27,463 nucleotides of DNA from an uncultured Bacteroidales bacterium (GCA_937901225.1 CALCGX010000040.1:1-27463), one strand, 5' to 3'; counted from the stretch's first letter, positions 15,436 to 23,162 are shown. Notes: generated by a model not told the origin, from the sequence alone. Numbers and translations are program-made.

Positions 15436-15478
15436 AAATGCTGTATAATAGAGTTATTAGTTTATATTTAAGCGTAAA

Positions 15479-15556
15479 ATAGGAAAAGCGTGTGAAAATA
15501 CATGCAATTTTATAGGAAAAGCGTGTGGTTTTTGTGAAGAAAATATAGGAAAAGCG
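15479..15556 (+). promoter_or_regulatory. Three direct repeats at exact 33-base spacing upstream of the ATPase promoter
   Basis: ATAGGAAAAGCG starts at 15479, 15512 and 15545. The first two copies share 16 bases (ending GTGTG); the third shares 12. The spacing of 33 is about three helical turns, so bound proteins would face the same side. The third copy ends about 10 bases before the -33 box. This looks like an iterated operator. Confidence 0.65.
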
Positions 15557-15566
15557 TTTTTTCCTC

Positions 15567-15597
15567 TTGTGTAATTCAAAATAAAGTTGTATCTTTG
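15567..15597 (+). promoter_or_regulatory. Promoter of the AAA ATPase gene (TTG-N20-TATCTTTG)
   Basis: TTG at 15567-15569 and TATCTTTG at 15590-15597, 20 bases apart. Start of transcription is expected near 15604, about 18 bases before the ATG. Confidence 0.75.
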
Positions 15598-15621
15598 CAG
15601 CGTTTTTTAGAATAATAATAT

Positions 15622-17001
15622 ATGCTACAGCGTAAATTTACAACAGACTTATCCCGTTTTTTGCAAGAGGAACCCGATAAGATTATGCTCGTCAATGGAG
15701 CCCGTCAGATTGGAAAATCTTACCTAATCCGCTATGTGAGTCAGCAACTATTTGCCAATTACATAGAGATTAACCTGCAAGAGGACAAGGAAGGTGCTCG
15801 TACCTTCGCCAATGTACATTCGGTACAGGATTTCTATGTGCAGTTGGGTATCTTTGCTGGACAACGCTTGGGGAGTCGTGAAGACACAATTGTGTTTTTA
15901 GATGAGATACAGGCATATCCCCATTTGCTGACATTGCTAAAGTTCCTCAATCAAGATGCACGGTACCGCTACATAGCCAGTGGCTCGCAGTTGGGTATTG
16001 CTTTGAAGATGACCCCCTCTACTCCGATGGGAAGTATAGCCATCAAGCAGATGTATCCCCTAGATTTTGAGGAGTTTTTATGGGCGATGGGCGCTAACAC
16101 AGACTCTATTGCTGCGGTTCGTTCGCAATTTGAGAAACGCGAGTCGGTGAATGAGTCAATGCATGATTATCTATTGCGATTATTCCGATATTATCTAATC
16201 GTGGGTGGTATGCCAGAGGCAGTCAACCAGTTTGTGCATAATCAAAACATAGCGAAAGTGCGTGCTATACAGCAGGATATCATTGAATTGTATCGCATAG
16301 ATGCTTCGCAATATGACGAAGAACAAAAATTGAAGATACGCACTATTTATGATCTCATTCCGTCGATACTGGAGAACAAGAAAAAGCGTGTGGTCTATCG
16401 CGATATTGAGCATAATAAAAATAAGCGCTATGAGCACTATGAGGAGGAGTTTGATTATCTGACTGCTTCTGGTGTGGCAATGGCGGTGCGTGCTATCAGC
16501 AATTCGCATTTTCCTTTGAAGGAGAGCGAGCAGAAGAATCTATTGAAATTGTATCTCAATGATGTAGGGTTGCTAACATGCTTGTTGTACGGAATGAATG
16601 CGAATGCTATTTTAGAGGATATCAAGAGTATCAACCTAGGAACTGTGTATGAATCGGCTATTGCGCAAGAATTACATGCGCATGGATGTCCGTTGTTCTA
16701 CTATGATAATAAGAAGCTTGGAGAGGTGGATTTTATTATTGATGATTATACCAACTTATCTGTTCTGCCAATAGAGGTGAAGTCTGGTAAAGACTACTAT
16801 GTGCATAGCGCATTGGATAAGTTTATTGCTAATGAGGATTACTCGGTGAAGGAAGCTATAGTTCTTTGTAATCAACGCGAGGTAGAGATTGATAAAGACG
16901 GAATTACATACTTGCCAGTTTATTATTCTATGTTTATTGCAGGAAACAAGAGCACGGAGGATATGATTCTGTCTATACCGAAAATGCCTGAAAAGCCATA
17001 G
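15622..17001 (+). CDS. AAA_14/DUF4143 ATPase with C-terminal nuclease-like domain
   Basis: 459 residues. Walker A is GARQIGKS (26-33), Walker B is IVFLDE (D94, E95), and the sensor strand is ASGSQLG. A winged-helix-like middle part follows. The DUF4143 region ends with GEVDFIID (from 367) and LPIEVKSGK (E385, K387), the D..ExK pattern of the PD-(D/E)XK nuclease fold. These ATPases are very common and often multicopy in Bacteroidota; their role is unclear and links to mobile DNA or defence have been suggested. It is a lone gene with its own promoter, upstream iterations and terminator, facing opposite to most genes, and flanked by related repeats, which suggests a self-contained cassette. Confidence 0.93.
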   Translation: MLQRKFTTDLSRFLQEEPDKIMLVNGARQIGKSYLIRYVSQQLFANYIEINLQEDKEGARTFANVHSVQDFYVQLGIFAGQRLGSREDTIVFLDEIQAYPHLLTLLKFLNQDARYRYIASGSQLGIALKMTPSTPMGSIAIKQMYPLDFEEFLWAMGANTDSIAAVRSQFEKRESVNESMHDYLLRLFRYYLIVGGMPEAVNQFVHNQNIAKVRAIQQDIIELYRIDASQYDEEQKLKIRTIYDLIPSILENKKKRVVYRDIEHNKNKRYEHYEEEFDYLTASGVAMAVRAISNSHFPLKESEQKNLLKLYLNDVGLLTCLLYGMNANAILEDIKSINLGTVYESAIAQELHAHGCPLFYYDNKKLGEVDFIIDDYTNLSVLPIEVKSGKDYYVHSALDKFIANEDYSVKEAIVLCNQREVEIDKDGITYLPVYYSMFIAGNKSTEDMILSIPKMPEKP

Positions 17002-17022
17002 TACTCGGTAGTATATATGCAA

Positions 17023-17073
17023 CACGCGGGAAGTGTAGTATTTACTATGCCTCCCGCGTGAGTGTATTTTTTT
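17023..17073 (+). terminator. Rho-independent terminator of the ATPase gene
   Basis: CACGCGGGA (17023-17031) pairs with TCCCGCGTG (17052-17060), with further pairing inside (GTAGTA with ACTATG-type bases). A run of seven or more T follows after a short gap. It starts 21 bases past the stop codon. Confidence 0.85.
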
Positions 17074-17120
17074 GAAAAAAGTTTTCGAGTGCCGAATAAT
17101 GATAAGTTCCCTTCGGGCTA

Positions 17121-17142
17121 GGCGACCACTTCGCGACCACTG
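17121..17142. repeat. Two 11-base units (GCGACCACT type)
   Basis: GGCGACCACTT and CGCGACCACTG are adjacent 11-base units sharing CGACCACT at the same offset. They precede the right flanking repeat of the ATPase gene. Confidence 0.5.
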
Positions 17143-17143
17143 T

Positions 17144-17263
17144 AGCACATCTATCGCCTAGTTGTGCTCTATCTGTGGCGATTATCTAATATTATTTGTG
17201 CCTCCATATATTATAATAATGCCGTATTTTCGGCATTTTGGTAGTTTTGTGCCGAAGATTTGT
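17144..17263. repeat. Right flanking repeat of the ATPase gene
   Basis: Starts AGCACATCTAT, contains TATAATAATGC and ends TTTTGTGCCGAAGATTTGT (19 bases identical to 15417-15435). It is a diverged direct repeat of 15310-15435. The large hairpin of the left copy is here replaced by a smaller one (GCCG-TATTTT-CGGC at 17221-17234). Confidence 0.65.
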
Positions 17264-17291
17264 GAATTTTGTTGTAACAAGGTACTTAAAG

Positions 17292-17328
17292 CAAGCGGGA
17301 AGCAATTGATTACAATTCTTCCCGCTTG
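17292..17328. terminator. Terminator-like hairpin
   Basis: CAAGCGGGAAG (17292-17302) pairs perfectly with CTTCCCGCTTG (17318-17328), with AATTG/CAATT inside. It is followed by ATGTTTTT on the plus strand. Its GCGGGAAG core is like that of the ATPase terminator, so it may be a second copy that blocks read-through. Confidence 0.6.
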
Positions 17329-17408
17329 ATGTTTTTAAACCAAAATCGGTCATTAGATTTAACTAATGTTATCAAGTGATTTTTGAGTAGATTACCTACC
17401 TTTACCGT

Positions 17409-17474
17409 TACCACTACGATACCACTACGAAGAGATAAGCATAGGATAAGCAAGGGATAAGCAAGGGATAGAGA
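17409..17474. repeat. 11-base tandem array, six units
   Basis: Two TACCACTACGA units (17409-17430), then AGAGATAAGCA, TAGGATAAGCA, AGGGATAAGCA and AGGGATAGAGA (17431-17474), all 11 bases and without gaps. Two different unit sequences run on in one phase. Confidence 0.9.
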
Positions 17475-17498
17475 TTACACAACCCTTTCCACGGACTC

Positions 17499-17539
17499 TC
17501 TGAGAATATATTTATAGAAGTCCATAGATAATTCTCAGA
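17499..17539. repeat. Inverted repeat in the gene-free stretch 17002-17732
   Basis: TCTGAGAAT (17499-17507) pairs with ATTCTCAGA (17531-17539). The flanking GGACT and AGTCC can extend it with bulges. No reading frame of note lies in this stretch. Confidence 0.5.
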
Positions 17540-17614
17540 AAGTAAGTCCAAAAATCTATCTCCTTGATAATCAGCACTCCTTTTTCAATACACAGTATGG
17601 TGGAAATGACGTTT

Positions 17615-17664
17615 GTGGCGGAATGGCGGAGATCTAGTCCGCCACTTTCGCCACTTCCGCCACC
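17615..17664. repeat. Nested inverted repeat with 9-base direct units
   Basis: GTGGCGGAA (17615-17623) pairs with TTCCGCCAC (17656-17664), and inside it TGGCGGA (17624-17630) pairs with TCCGCCA (17638-17644). The right arm is also a 9-base tandem (TCCGCCACT, TTCGCCACT, TCCGCCACC). It lies about 70 bases past the ABC transporter stop on the minus strand and may act in its termination. Confidence 0.6.
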
Positions 17665-17732
17665 TATCATTTTCTTAACTATGGGTTAACTATCAGTTAC
17701 ACAAAAAGAAAACTAAAGTTACCCCCTAAAAC

Positions 17733-19421
17733 TTAATTGAATTTATAGAAGCAAGTATGATACTTGTCTAGAGTTCTTCTGTGAGCAACACTTACTATTG
17801 TTGTGTTGGAAAGACATTCTAATAAAAGCTGAAATAACTTATCTTCCATTTCTTGATCCAATGCAGAAGTTGATTCGTCCATAAATAAATAGTCTGGTTT
17901 CAGCAGAATACATCTTGCAAAAGCTAAACGTTGTTTCTCTCCTGGTGAAAGTTTTTTACTCCATGTAGAATCATCATCATATAGATTATTTGCATAATGC
18001 TTAAGTCCACATAAAATCATCACTTCTTCACATTGTTCTTTAGAAAATAATTCACTAGATTTTGGATAGCATAATGCGGTTGCAAGATTAGCTAAAGGCA
18101 AATAAGGTTCTTGAGGTAGAAACATCATCTGTCCTATAGGGAGTCCTATGCTTCCTTTTCCGTATAACCAAATTCCAGATATTGCCTTTAATAAAGATGT
18201 TTTGCCTTTTCCTGAGCCTCCTTGAATCATCCATTTGCTCCCTTTTTCCACAAATAGATTTGGGATATTGACGATCGTACGACCATCATTCAATGAAAGA
18301 GCTAGATCATTAACCCGCAACGAGCCATCCTTCGTATGATAAAAATCTATGTTATGAGACTTATCAATATTAAAATTATGATCTAATTCTACGAGACGAC
18401 GACATATAGAACGTAATGAAGCTAATCGTTTATATTGAAAAACAAACCATGCAAATCCTACACGAATACGTGTAAAGCTCATAGTTAATTGCATAATGGA
18501 TCCTAATGTTATTTGTCGCGAAAAATAACGTGGTATGATTACCAAATAGGCGAGTAGCACTCCAAATTCAGTATAACCTTTTTCTACAATTGTAATTTTT
18601 CGTGTAAAGTACTTAAATTTATTCCAATTGCTTTCTATATTGCTAAATAGACCTTTTAGAATTTTGCGTTCAACATCTCCTGCATTACTGATAGCAATCT
18701 GAGAACTATTCTCCCTTATTCGCATCATTGAAAATCGGAAATCAGATTCATATAACTGTTGCTCATATTCAACATTTACTATCTTATTCCCTGTTTTTTC
18801 CATAATAATAGAAGCAACTATTGCATAAATGATTGACACCCAAAGCATATAACCAGGTATTTGAATTGTCCAACTGGAAATATTAAAGACCAAAGTCCCT
18901 GATATCCTCCATATAATAATAGAATATGTTGTTAGTGTCACTAAATTAGAGAAAAAACCTAAACTTAGATGCAAACATAGATCCACCATATTTTTTAAAT
19001 CCTCTGAAATACGTTGGTCTGCATTGTCTATGCTATGCAGTTGTTCAATCTCATGAAAAGTTGAGTCGTTAAGCCAACTTTTCAAATAGATATGAGTTAC
19101 CCATTTACGCCACTTCATCTGAAGTGTTTGATAGAGATACACACGAGATGATTCAGAAATAATACCAATAAATATTATTCCTAAAAACTCAGCCAGCAAT
19201 ATCCATACACTATCTAATGCATAATCTTGAAACGCATTGAAAAAACGTTTATTCCAATTGGTCAACCAAACGCCTACTCCAACTATCCCCATATCAATTA
19301 GAAAGACAGACAAGAATAAAAATCTTGCCTGCCATTTCTCTTCGGAAAACCACCACGGTCTAACAATAGACCATGCTTCTTTTAGTTCTGAAAATCCAAA
19401 GTTTTTGTGAGCAAAAGACAT
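17733..19421 (-). CDS. ABC transporter, fused permease and ATPase (YddA/SbmA-BacA type)
   Basis: 562 residues. The N-terminal half has about six membrane helices and the family start (SIVRPWWFSEEKWQARFLF, then LTNWNKRFFNAFQD), typical of the YddA/BacA branch. The C-terminal ATPase has Walker A GGSGKGKTS (401-409), signature LSPGE (491-495), Walker B YLFMDE (511-516) and the H-loop H547, so it should be active. BacA/YddA relatives import peptides, cobalamin or other bulky molecules. It starts 8 bases after the TonB-dependent receptor gene, so the pair probably handles the same compound across outer and inner membranes. Base composition is visibly more AT-rich than in genes to the left. Confidence 0.88.
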   Translation of the reverse strand: MSFAHKNFGFSELKEAWSIVRPWWFSEEKWQARFLFLSVFLIDMGIVGVGVWLTNWNKRFFNAFQDYALDSVWILLAEFLGIIFIGIISESSRVYLYQTLQMKWRKWVTHIYLKSWLNDSTFHEIEQLHSIDNADQRISEDLKNMVDLCLHLSLGFFSNLVTLTTYSIIIWRISGTLVFNISSWTIQIPGYMLWVSIIYAIVASIIMEKTGNKIVNVEYEQQLYESDFRFSMMRIRENSSQIAISNAGDVERKILKGLFSNIESNWNKFKYFTRKITIVEKGYTEFGVLLAYLVIIPRYFSRQITLGSIMQLTMSFTRIRVGFAWFVFQYKRLASLRSICRRLVELDHNFNIDKSHNIDFYHTKDGSLRVNDLALSLNDGRTIVNIPNLFVEKGSKWMIQGGSGKGKTSLLKAISGIWLYGKGSIGLPIGQMMFLPQEPYLPLANLATALCYPKSSELFSKEQCEEVMILCGLKHYANNLYDDDSTWSKKLSPGEKQRLAFARCILLKPDYLFMDESTSALDQEMEDKLFQLLLECLSNTTIVSVAHRRTLDKYHTCFYKFN

Positions 19422-19429
19422 TAGTCTAA

Positions 19430-21523
19430 TTAAAATTTACATCTTAAACTTAATGTATAATTACGAGGATCACCAAAGTAATCACCATTACCGCCTAAGC
19501 GTGCATAATATACTTGATCACATATATTATTAACATTAAAGTGTACAGAAACATACTTACAGATATCATACGAAGCAAATGCGTTTAACAACGCGTATGC
19601 TGGTTGATTGCGTTCAGGAGTTAAAACAGATGCATAACTTTCTGTTTGGAACATCACATTTGCTCCTAATGCAAATCCTTTCATAACACCAGACATGAAT
19701 CGGTACGAAGCGAAGAACTTAAGAGTATGCTCCGGCTCTACTGGACTAAATGCTAAACCTTCATCCCCATCTGATGACTTTGAAATATTTGTATGTAAAT
19801 ATGTATATGACGCCATCAGTTCAAGACCTTCGCAAGGATATGTTCGTGCTTCAAAATCGACACCCAAATTCTCTACACGTCCAGCATTAATATAAGCAGG
19901 TTTAGGACTAACTTTGTATGCACGTCCATCATCCATCATATAGAATAAAGCAACATCAAAATTCAACCTGTTATTCAAAAACTGACTCTTCGCTCCTACT
20001 TCTGCTTGATGACCTATACGAGGATCAAGCATACTTCCATCTTCACGCTGTAGAGTTTGAGGAACATGGATGCTAGAATAACTCGCATATACAGAGACTG
20101 GATTAGTCGTGTACATAAGGGCTGCAAATGGTGTAAAATGGTATTCATCTTTTATTGCCTCTTGCCATTTTGCATCTGCAAAATTATACATATGCGCATA
20201 AACAGATCCTAAACGTCCTCCTAATGATACACGTAAGTTGTTGAAAAATAGCAAACGGAATTGAGCATATAGTCCACCCTGAATAACTCGCATCTTTGAG
20301 TGATTTAGCATATCATATGGAATCTGAAAATCCGGAACATTAAACGGATCACCGAATTTTGTTTTATAGTATGCACTCAAATATTGCTTATCATCCACAA
20401 AATGCTCAAAATTAAAACCGGCTAAGAAATTCTGTTCCCATCCAAACATTTTGAATTTGCCATTTACATTGGCTGCGCCAGAGAAACGAGGAATTTGTTC
20501 ATCGTTATACCCTCGCAGATAATTAGATGAAGTATCTGCCAATGTTACAGTTCCTGCAAAACCATACTTATTCTCCTGATTTTGTCCACGCCAATTAAAT
20601 TTCACATCTAAATTCCACTTCTCTGCCAATTTTTGCTCATATTTAAACAAAACCTCATGTGTTTCCCATTTTGTATAATCCCAATCTGGGGTTGGATTAA
20701 AGTGTCTATCCACATCTAGATGATTACGACTTGGGTCATCTGATGTTTCTCTCATGGCAGGTAAACCATTATATAGTACATCACCATTTGCTTTTTGGTA
20801 AGCATAAGACACGCTAAATAATGATGACTTAGTCGCTTGCCATTCTACGACACCATAAGCTCCCATTTTGGTAGCATCTGATTTATCATAAAAGAACTCT
20901 CTGTCATTGATAAAGAACACCCATCTAGTATTTAATTTTCCATTTTTGAGGATAGGAGCATTTAAATCGATTTCACCACGAAAATTTGACCAAGATCCTA
21001 CACTAGCCAAAGTATTTACTTCTAATTTTTGATGAGGAGTTTTTTTAACTAAATTTATGATTCCACCTAATGATGATCCATCTGGCACACCCTGGAATAT
21101 TCCCATAGGACCACGTAAAACCTCTACTTGATCATAGAACGACAAATCCAATTGTTGAGAAATTGCAAGTGCATTGTATGATGGCAAGCCATCATTCATT
21201 ACACTTAAACTATATCCACGAGATTTGTACTGACTACGCATATAGTCATTTGCAATAGTAGTTACACCTGTAACATACTGCATCGCCTGATCAATTGTAG
21301 TAATATTCATATCAACCATACGAATTGGATTTACAACTGAAACAGATTGAGGAATGCTTCTTAATGGTTGATCTTGTCCCATTAACGATACGTTTGAAAC
21401 GTAACGAGCAGACACAACTACCTCATCCACTTCATAGGTTTTCGTTGTGTCAACAGTCGATTCAGCATATACGGATATCATTCCGCATAAAATCAACAAA
21501 ATACAAAGTAATTTTTTTTTCAT
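19430..21523 (-). CDS. TonB-dependent siderophore-type outer-membrane receptor
   Basis: 697 residues with a signal peptide (MKKKLLCILLILCGMISVYA). A TonB box (DEVVVSAR, 33-40) is followed by the plug: IPQSVSVVNP, TIDQAMQYVTGVT, VEVLRGPMGIFQG and GGIINLVKK, the pattern of siderophore receptors of the FhuE/FpvA kind. A 22-strand barrel follows, ending in an aromatic residue (YTLSLRCKF). It lacks the N-terminal CarboxypepD_reg-like domain of SusC proteins, so a glycan role is unlikely. Uptake of an iron-siderophore or a similar chelate is probable. No Fur-like site was recognised by eye. Confidence 0.93.
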   Translation of the reverse strand: MKKKLLCILLILCGMISVYAESTVDTTKTYEVDEVVVSARYVSNVSLMGQDQPLRSIPQSVSVVNPIRMVDMNITTIDQAMQYVTGVTTIANDYMRSQYKSRGYSLSVMNDGLPSYNALAISQQLDLSFYDQVEVLRGPMGIFQGVPDGSSLGGIINLVKKTPHQKLEVNTLASVGSWSNFRGEIDLNAPILKNGKLNTRWVFFINDREFFYDKSDATKMGAYGVVEWQATKSSLFSVSYAYQKANGDVLYNGLPAMRETSDDPSRNHLDVDRHFNPTPDWDYTKWETHEVLFKYEQKLAEKWNLDVKFNWRGQNQENKYGFAGTVTLADTSSNYLRGYNDEQIPRFSGAANVNGKFKMFGWEQNFLAGFNFEHFVDDKQYLSAYYKTKFGDPFNVPDFQIPYDMLNHSKMRVIQGGLYAQFRLLFFNNLRVSLGGRLGSVYAHMYNFADAKWQEAIKDEYHFTPFAALMYTTNPVSVYASYSSIHVPQTLQREDGSMLDPRIGHQAEVGAKSQFLNNRLNFDVALFYMMDDGRAYKVSPKPAYINAGRVENLGVDFEARTYPCEGLELMASYTYLHTNISKSSDGDEGLAFSPVEPEHTLKFFASYRFMSGVMKGFALGANVMFQTESYASVLTPERNQPAYALLNAFASYDICKYVSVHFNVNNICDQVYYARLGGNGDYFGDPRNYTLSLRCKF

Positions 21524-21549
21524 ACCTAAATTTTATTTAAATGTTATTT

Positions 21550-22251
21550 TTACTCGTTAAAGGGCTTTAGTCCACAACTTTTGATAAACTTCTGTATATC
21601 AGTATAAGAATCATCATTTATCGCCTCGTTAGATTTGCCATATAAATCCTCTTTTAAGATCTCTGATATATTCAGCAATTCATTTGTTAATTCTAATGTG
21701 AGTTCATACAATTTCCCATTAAACTCATCCGAACGACATTTTTCTGATTGTACTACTTCCGTTTTATATGATAAAGACAAATTGAGAGTTCGATATTTCT
21801 CTAAGATATTTGCAACAATTGACATTATCTTATAAAAATTATTATCGTTCATATGAACTTTGATATATGCAAATTTGAAAATCAGTTCTTCTAATACCAC
21901 AACATTATTATATGCTAGTCCTTTATTATCTTTAATGCTCTGATCGGTTAAACGTATTATATTCTTCTCTAATGTCTTGAAGAAATTTGAATAAACGGCT
22001 TGTTTTTTTTCAAACTGACTAGCAGAGCGTTCTTTCATTCGATCATATTCACTTTGTCTGTTGAGCAACAAAAAAGTAATGGCTGTAGTGATAACAATAC
22101 CAATAATAGCACTAATCATTGCGGTAAGACCTTCTGATATTGGAAGCGCAATACCAAAGTTATGAATAGTAAACAATCCGATTGCTAAAACTATAACAAC
22201 ACAGATAATGATAACACCATCTTTAACAAGAAGTCTATTTTTTATTTTCAT
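21550..22251 (-). CDS. Membrane protein of unknown function with two N-terminal helices and helical cytoplasmic domain
   Basis: 233 residues. Two hydrophobic helices lie at about 11-30 (GVIIICVVIVLAIGLFTIH) and 41-63 (GLTAMISAIIGIVITTAITF). A long charged helical part begins NRQSEYDRMKERSASQFEKK and continues to the C-terminus. I do not recognise a family. It starts a possible three-gene unit with the TonB-dependent receptor (26 bases downstream) and ABC transporter. The layout, two helices plus coiled cytosolic part, resembles membrane sensor or accessory proteins, but no catalytic motif is seen. Confidence 0.75.
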   Translation of the reverse strand: MKIKNRLLVKDGVIIICVVIVLAIGLFTIHNFGIALPISEGLTAMISAIIGIVITTAITFLLLNRQSEYDRMKERSASQFEKKQAVYSNFFKTLEKNIIRLTDQSIKDNKGLAYNNVVVLEELIFKFAYIKVHMNDNNFYKIMSIVANILEKYRTLNLSLSYKTEVVQSEKCRSDEFNGKLYELTLELTNELLNISEILKEDLYGKSNEAINDDSYTDIQKFIKSCGLKPFNE

Positions 22252-22336
22252 AATTATTTTACATTAGTGTCCACTAAAAACTATCAAATTATTCTTTTAC
22301 TTATTGTAAATCATTTAGTTTTTAGTTTTAGGAATA

Positions 22337-22552
22337 TTACTTTAAGTTATACCACATTGTATCACCACATCGTACGCACCGAACTTTTACCCGAGTTATC
22401 CATTTATTATCCTTAAAAACTTCTTCCTCATCTATTATTTCTAGATCATGATAAAAACAATTCATACATCTTACAGTCCACTTTGCTCCATCTCTACGTA
22501 TTGTTGTGCTTTGGGACAATTGAAGCAAATAATAATATATTCCTCCTAACAC
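22337..22552 (-). CDS. Small zinc-ribbon protein with N-terminal hydrophobic segment
   Basis: 71 residues from a GTG at 22552. Two CxxC pairs (CMNC and CVRC) about 28 residues apart form a likely zinc ribbon. The N-terminal VLGGIYYYLLQL is hydrophobic, and the same frame continues upstream as SGLVAFFVLGG with no start codon before a stop. An ATG at 22593 (MDFRVD) is in a different frame and would join it if one base were removed, so the 5' end may be frameshifted. The true start is therefore uncertain. It lies upstream of the membrane protein gene. Confidence 0.55.
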   Translation of the reverse strand: MLGGIYYYLLQLSQSTTIRRDGAKWTVRCMNCFYHDLEIIDEEEVFKDNKWITRVKVRCVRCGDTMWYNLK

Positions 22553-22623
22553 AAAGAATGCTACTAATCCACTCTAAAATCCATTTTTTTCTAATGTTTT
22601 AACTAACAACCTAATTGGGATAC

Positions 22624-22656
22624 AAAAAAAGCGGGACTGCACTATTGCTGTTCCGC
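22624..22656 (-). terminator. Rho-independent terminator of the candidate RNA
   Basis: On the minus strand GCGGAAC pairs with GTCCCGC (one mismatch), extended by GCA/TGC around a short loop, then seven T. Confidence 0.8.
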
Positions 22657-22915
22657 ATTTCGAGGCTCTGGTATTGCCCTAGTATCCGAACAAGCAACAC
22701 CGAGTCCACGCCGATATGTACAACCGCACACACCTATATACAATGTGCACGGATACGAATATACATATCCCGAGGACATCAAAATGCTGCAATGTGTTGG
22801 ATACTTATGAATGTACCAGATTCCGAAATGCCAAGCACAAAGCGTATTTGACGCCTTTATTATGTCTTGCAATTGCCCACCCTCAAAGACATAACCCCAA
22901 GGCGTGGACTCATTA
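22624..22915 (-). ncRNA. Candidate structured non-coding RNA of about 290 bases, family not recognised
   Basis: A full promoter (22922-22953) points into this stretch and a terminator (22624-22656) closes it. There is no convincing coding frame. An 11-base perfect long-range helix joins 22901-22911 with 22702-22712. Local helices: 22860-22868 with 22886-22894 (9 pairs), 22851-22857 with 22899-22905 (7 pairs, competing with the long-range helix), 22751-22755 with 22766-22770, and 22670-22677 with 22694-22701 (8 pairs, one G-U). I saw none of the hallmark segments of RNase P RNA, tmRNA or SRP RNA. A 6S-like RNA is possible given the closing helix, but that is only a guess. Confidence 0.6.
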
Positions 22916-22921
22916 CGGGTG

Positions 22922-22953
22922 CAAAATTACAAATTTATTTTGAATTGTGCAAA
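22922..22953 (-). promoter_or_regulatory. Promoter of the candidate RNA (TTTG-N20-TAATTTTG)
   Basis: TTTG at 22953-22950 and TAATTTTG at 22929-22922 on the minus strand, exactly 20 bases apart. Start of transcription would be near 22915. Confidence 0.75.
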
Positions 22954-22962
22954 TATATATAC

Positions 22963-23003
22963 AAAAAATCCGCCACCTATGTCCGAAAACATAAATGGCG
23001 GAT
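22963..23003 (-). terminator. Rho-independent terminator of the aspT-like operon
   Basis: ATCCGCCA (22968-22975) pairs with TGGCGGAT (22996-23003), with TATGT/ACATA inside. On the minus strand it is followed by six T (22967-22962). It ends about 10 bases before the promoter of the candidate RNA. Confidence 0.8.
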
Positions 23004-23031
23004 GTGTTGGGATAGATTGAAAAGAGAAGTC

Positions 23032-23049
23032 AATCTTAATAAAACGCAC
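23032..23049 (+). repeat. Direct repeat AATCTTAATAAAACGCA (copy 1 of 3)
   Basis: The same 17 bases recur at 27282-27298, and the first 13 recur at 23146-23158, all in the same orientation. This copy lies in the gap downstream of the aspT-like gene. Confidence 0.7.
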
Positions 23050-23145
23050 TTTTGTGATTGGGAGTTCCCTCGGTGTTCTTTGGTTCGTCTTTGGTTTCTC
23101 CTTGGTCTTTTACAAGGAGGTTACAAAGTGCGCACAAAGGAACGA

Positions 23146-23158
23146 AATCTTAATAAAA
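23146..23158 (+). repeat. Direct repeat AATCTTAATAAAA (copy 2 of 3)
   Basis: A 13-base copy ending 4 bases before the stop codon of the aspT-like gene on the other strand. Confidence 0.65.
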
Positions 23159-23162
23159 AATC

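Noticed and set aside
22252..22336. Promoter for the membrane protein/TonB receptor unit
   Set aside because: The closest match (ATAATTTG) is off by one base from TAnnTTTG and lacks a spaced upstream box, so it is not reported as a site.
22615..22943. Several 75-78 codon frames on both strands
   Set aside because: They overlap each other, have odd composition (many Cys, Tyr and His without motif spacing), and the stretch is better explained by a structured RNA.
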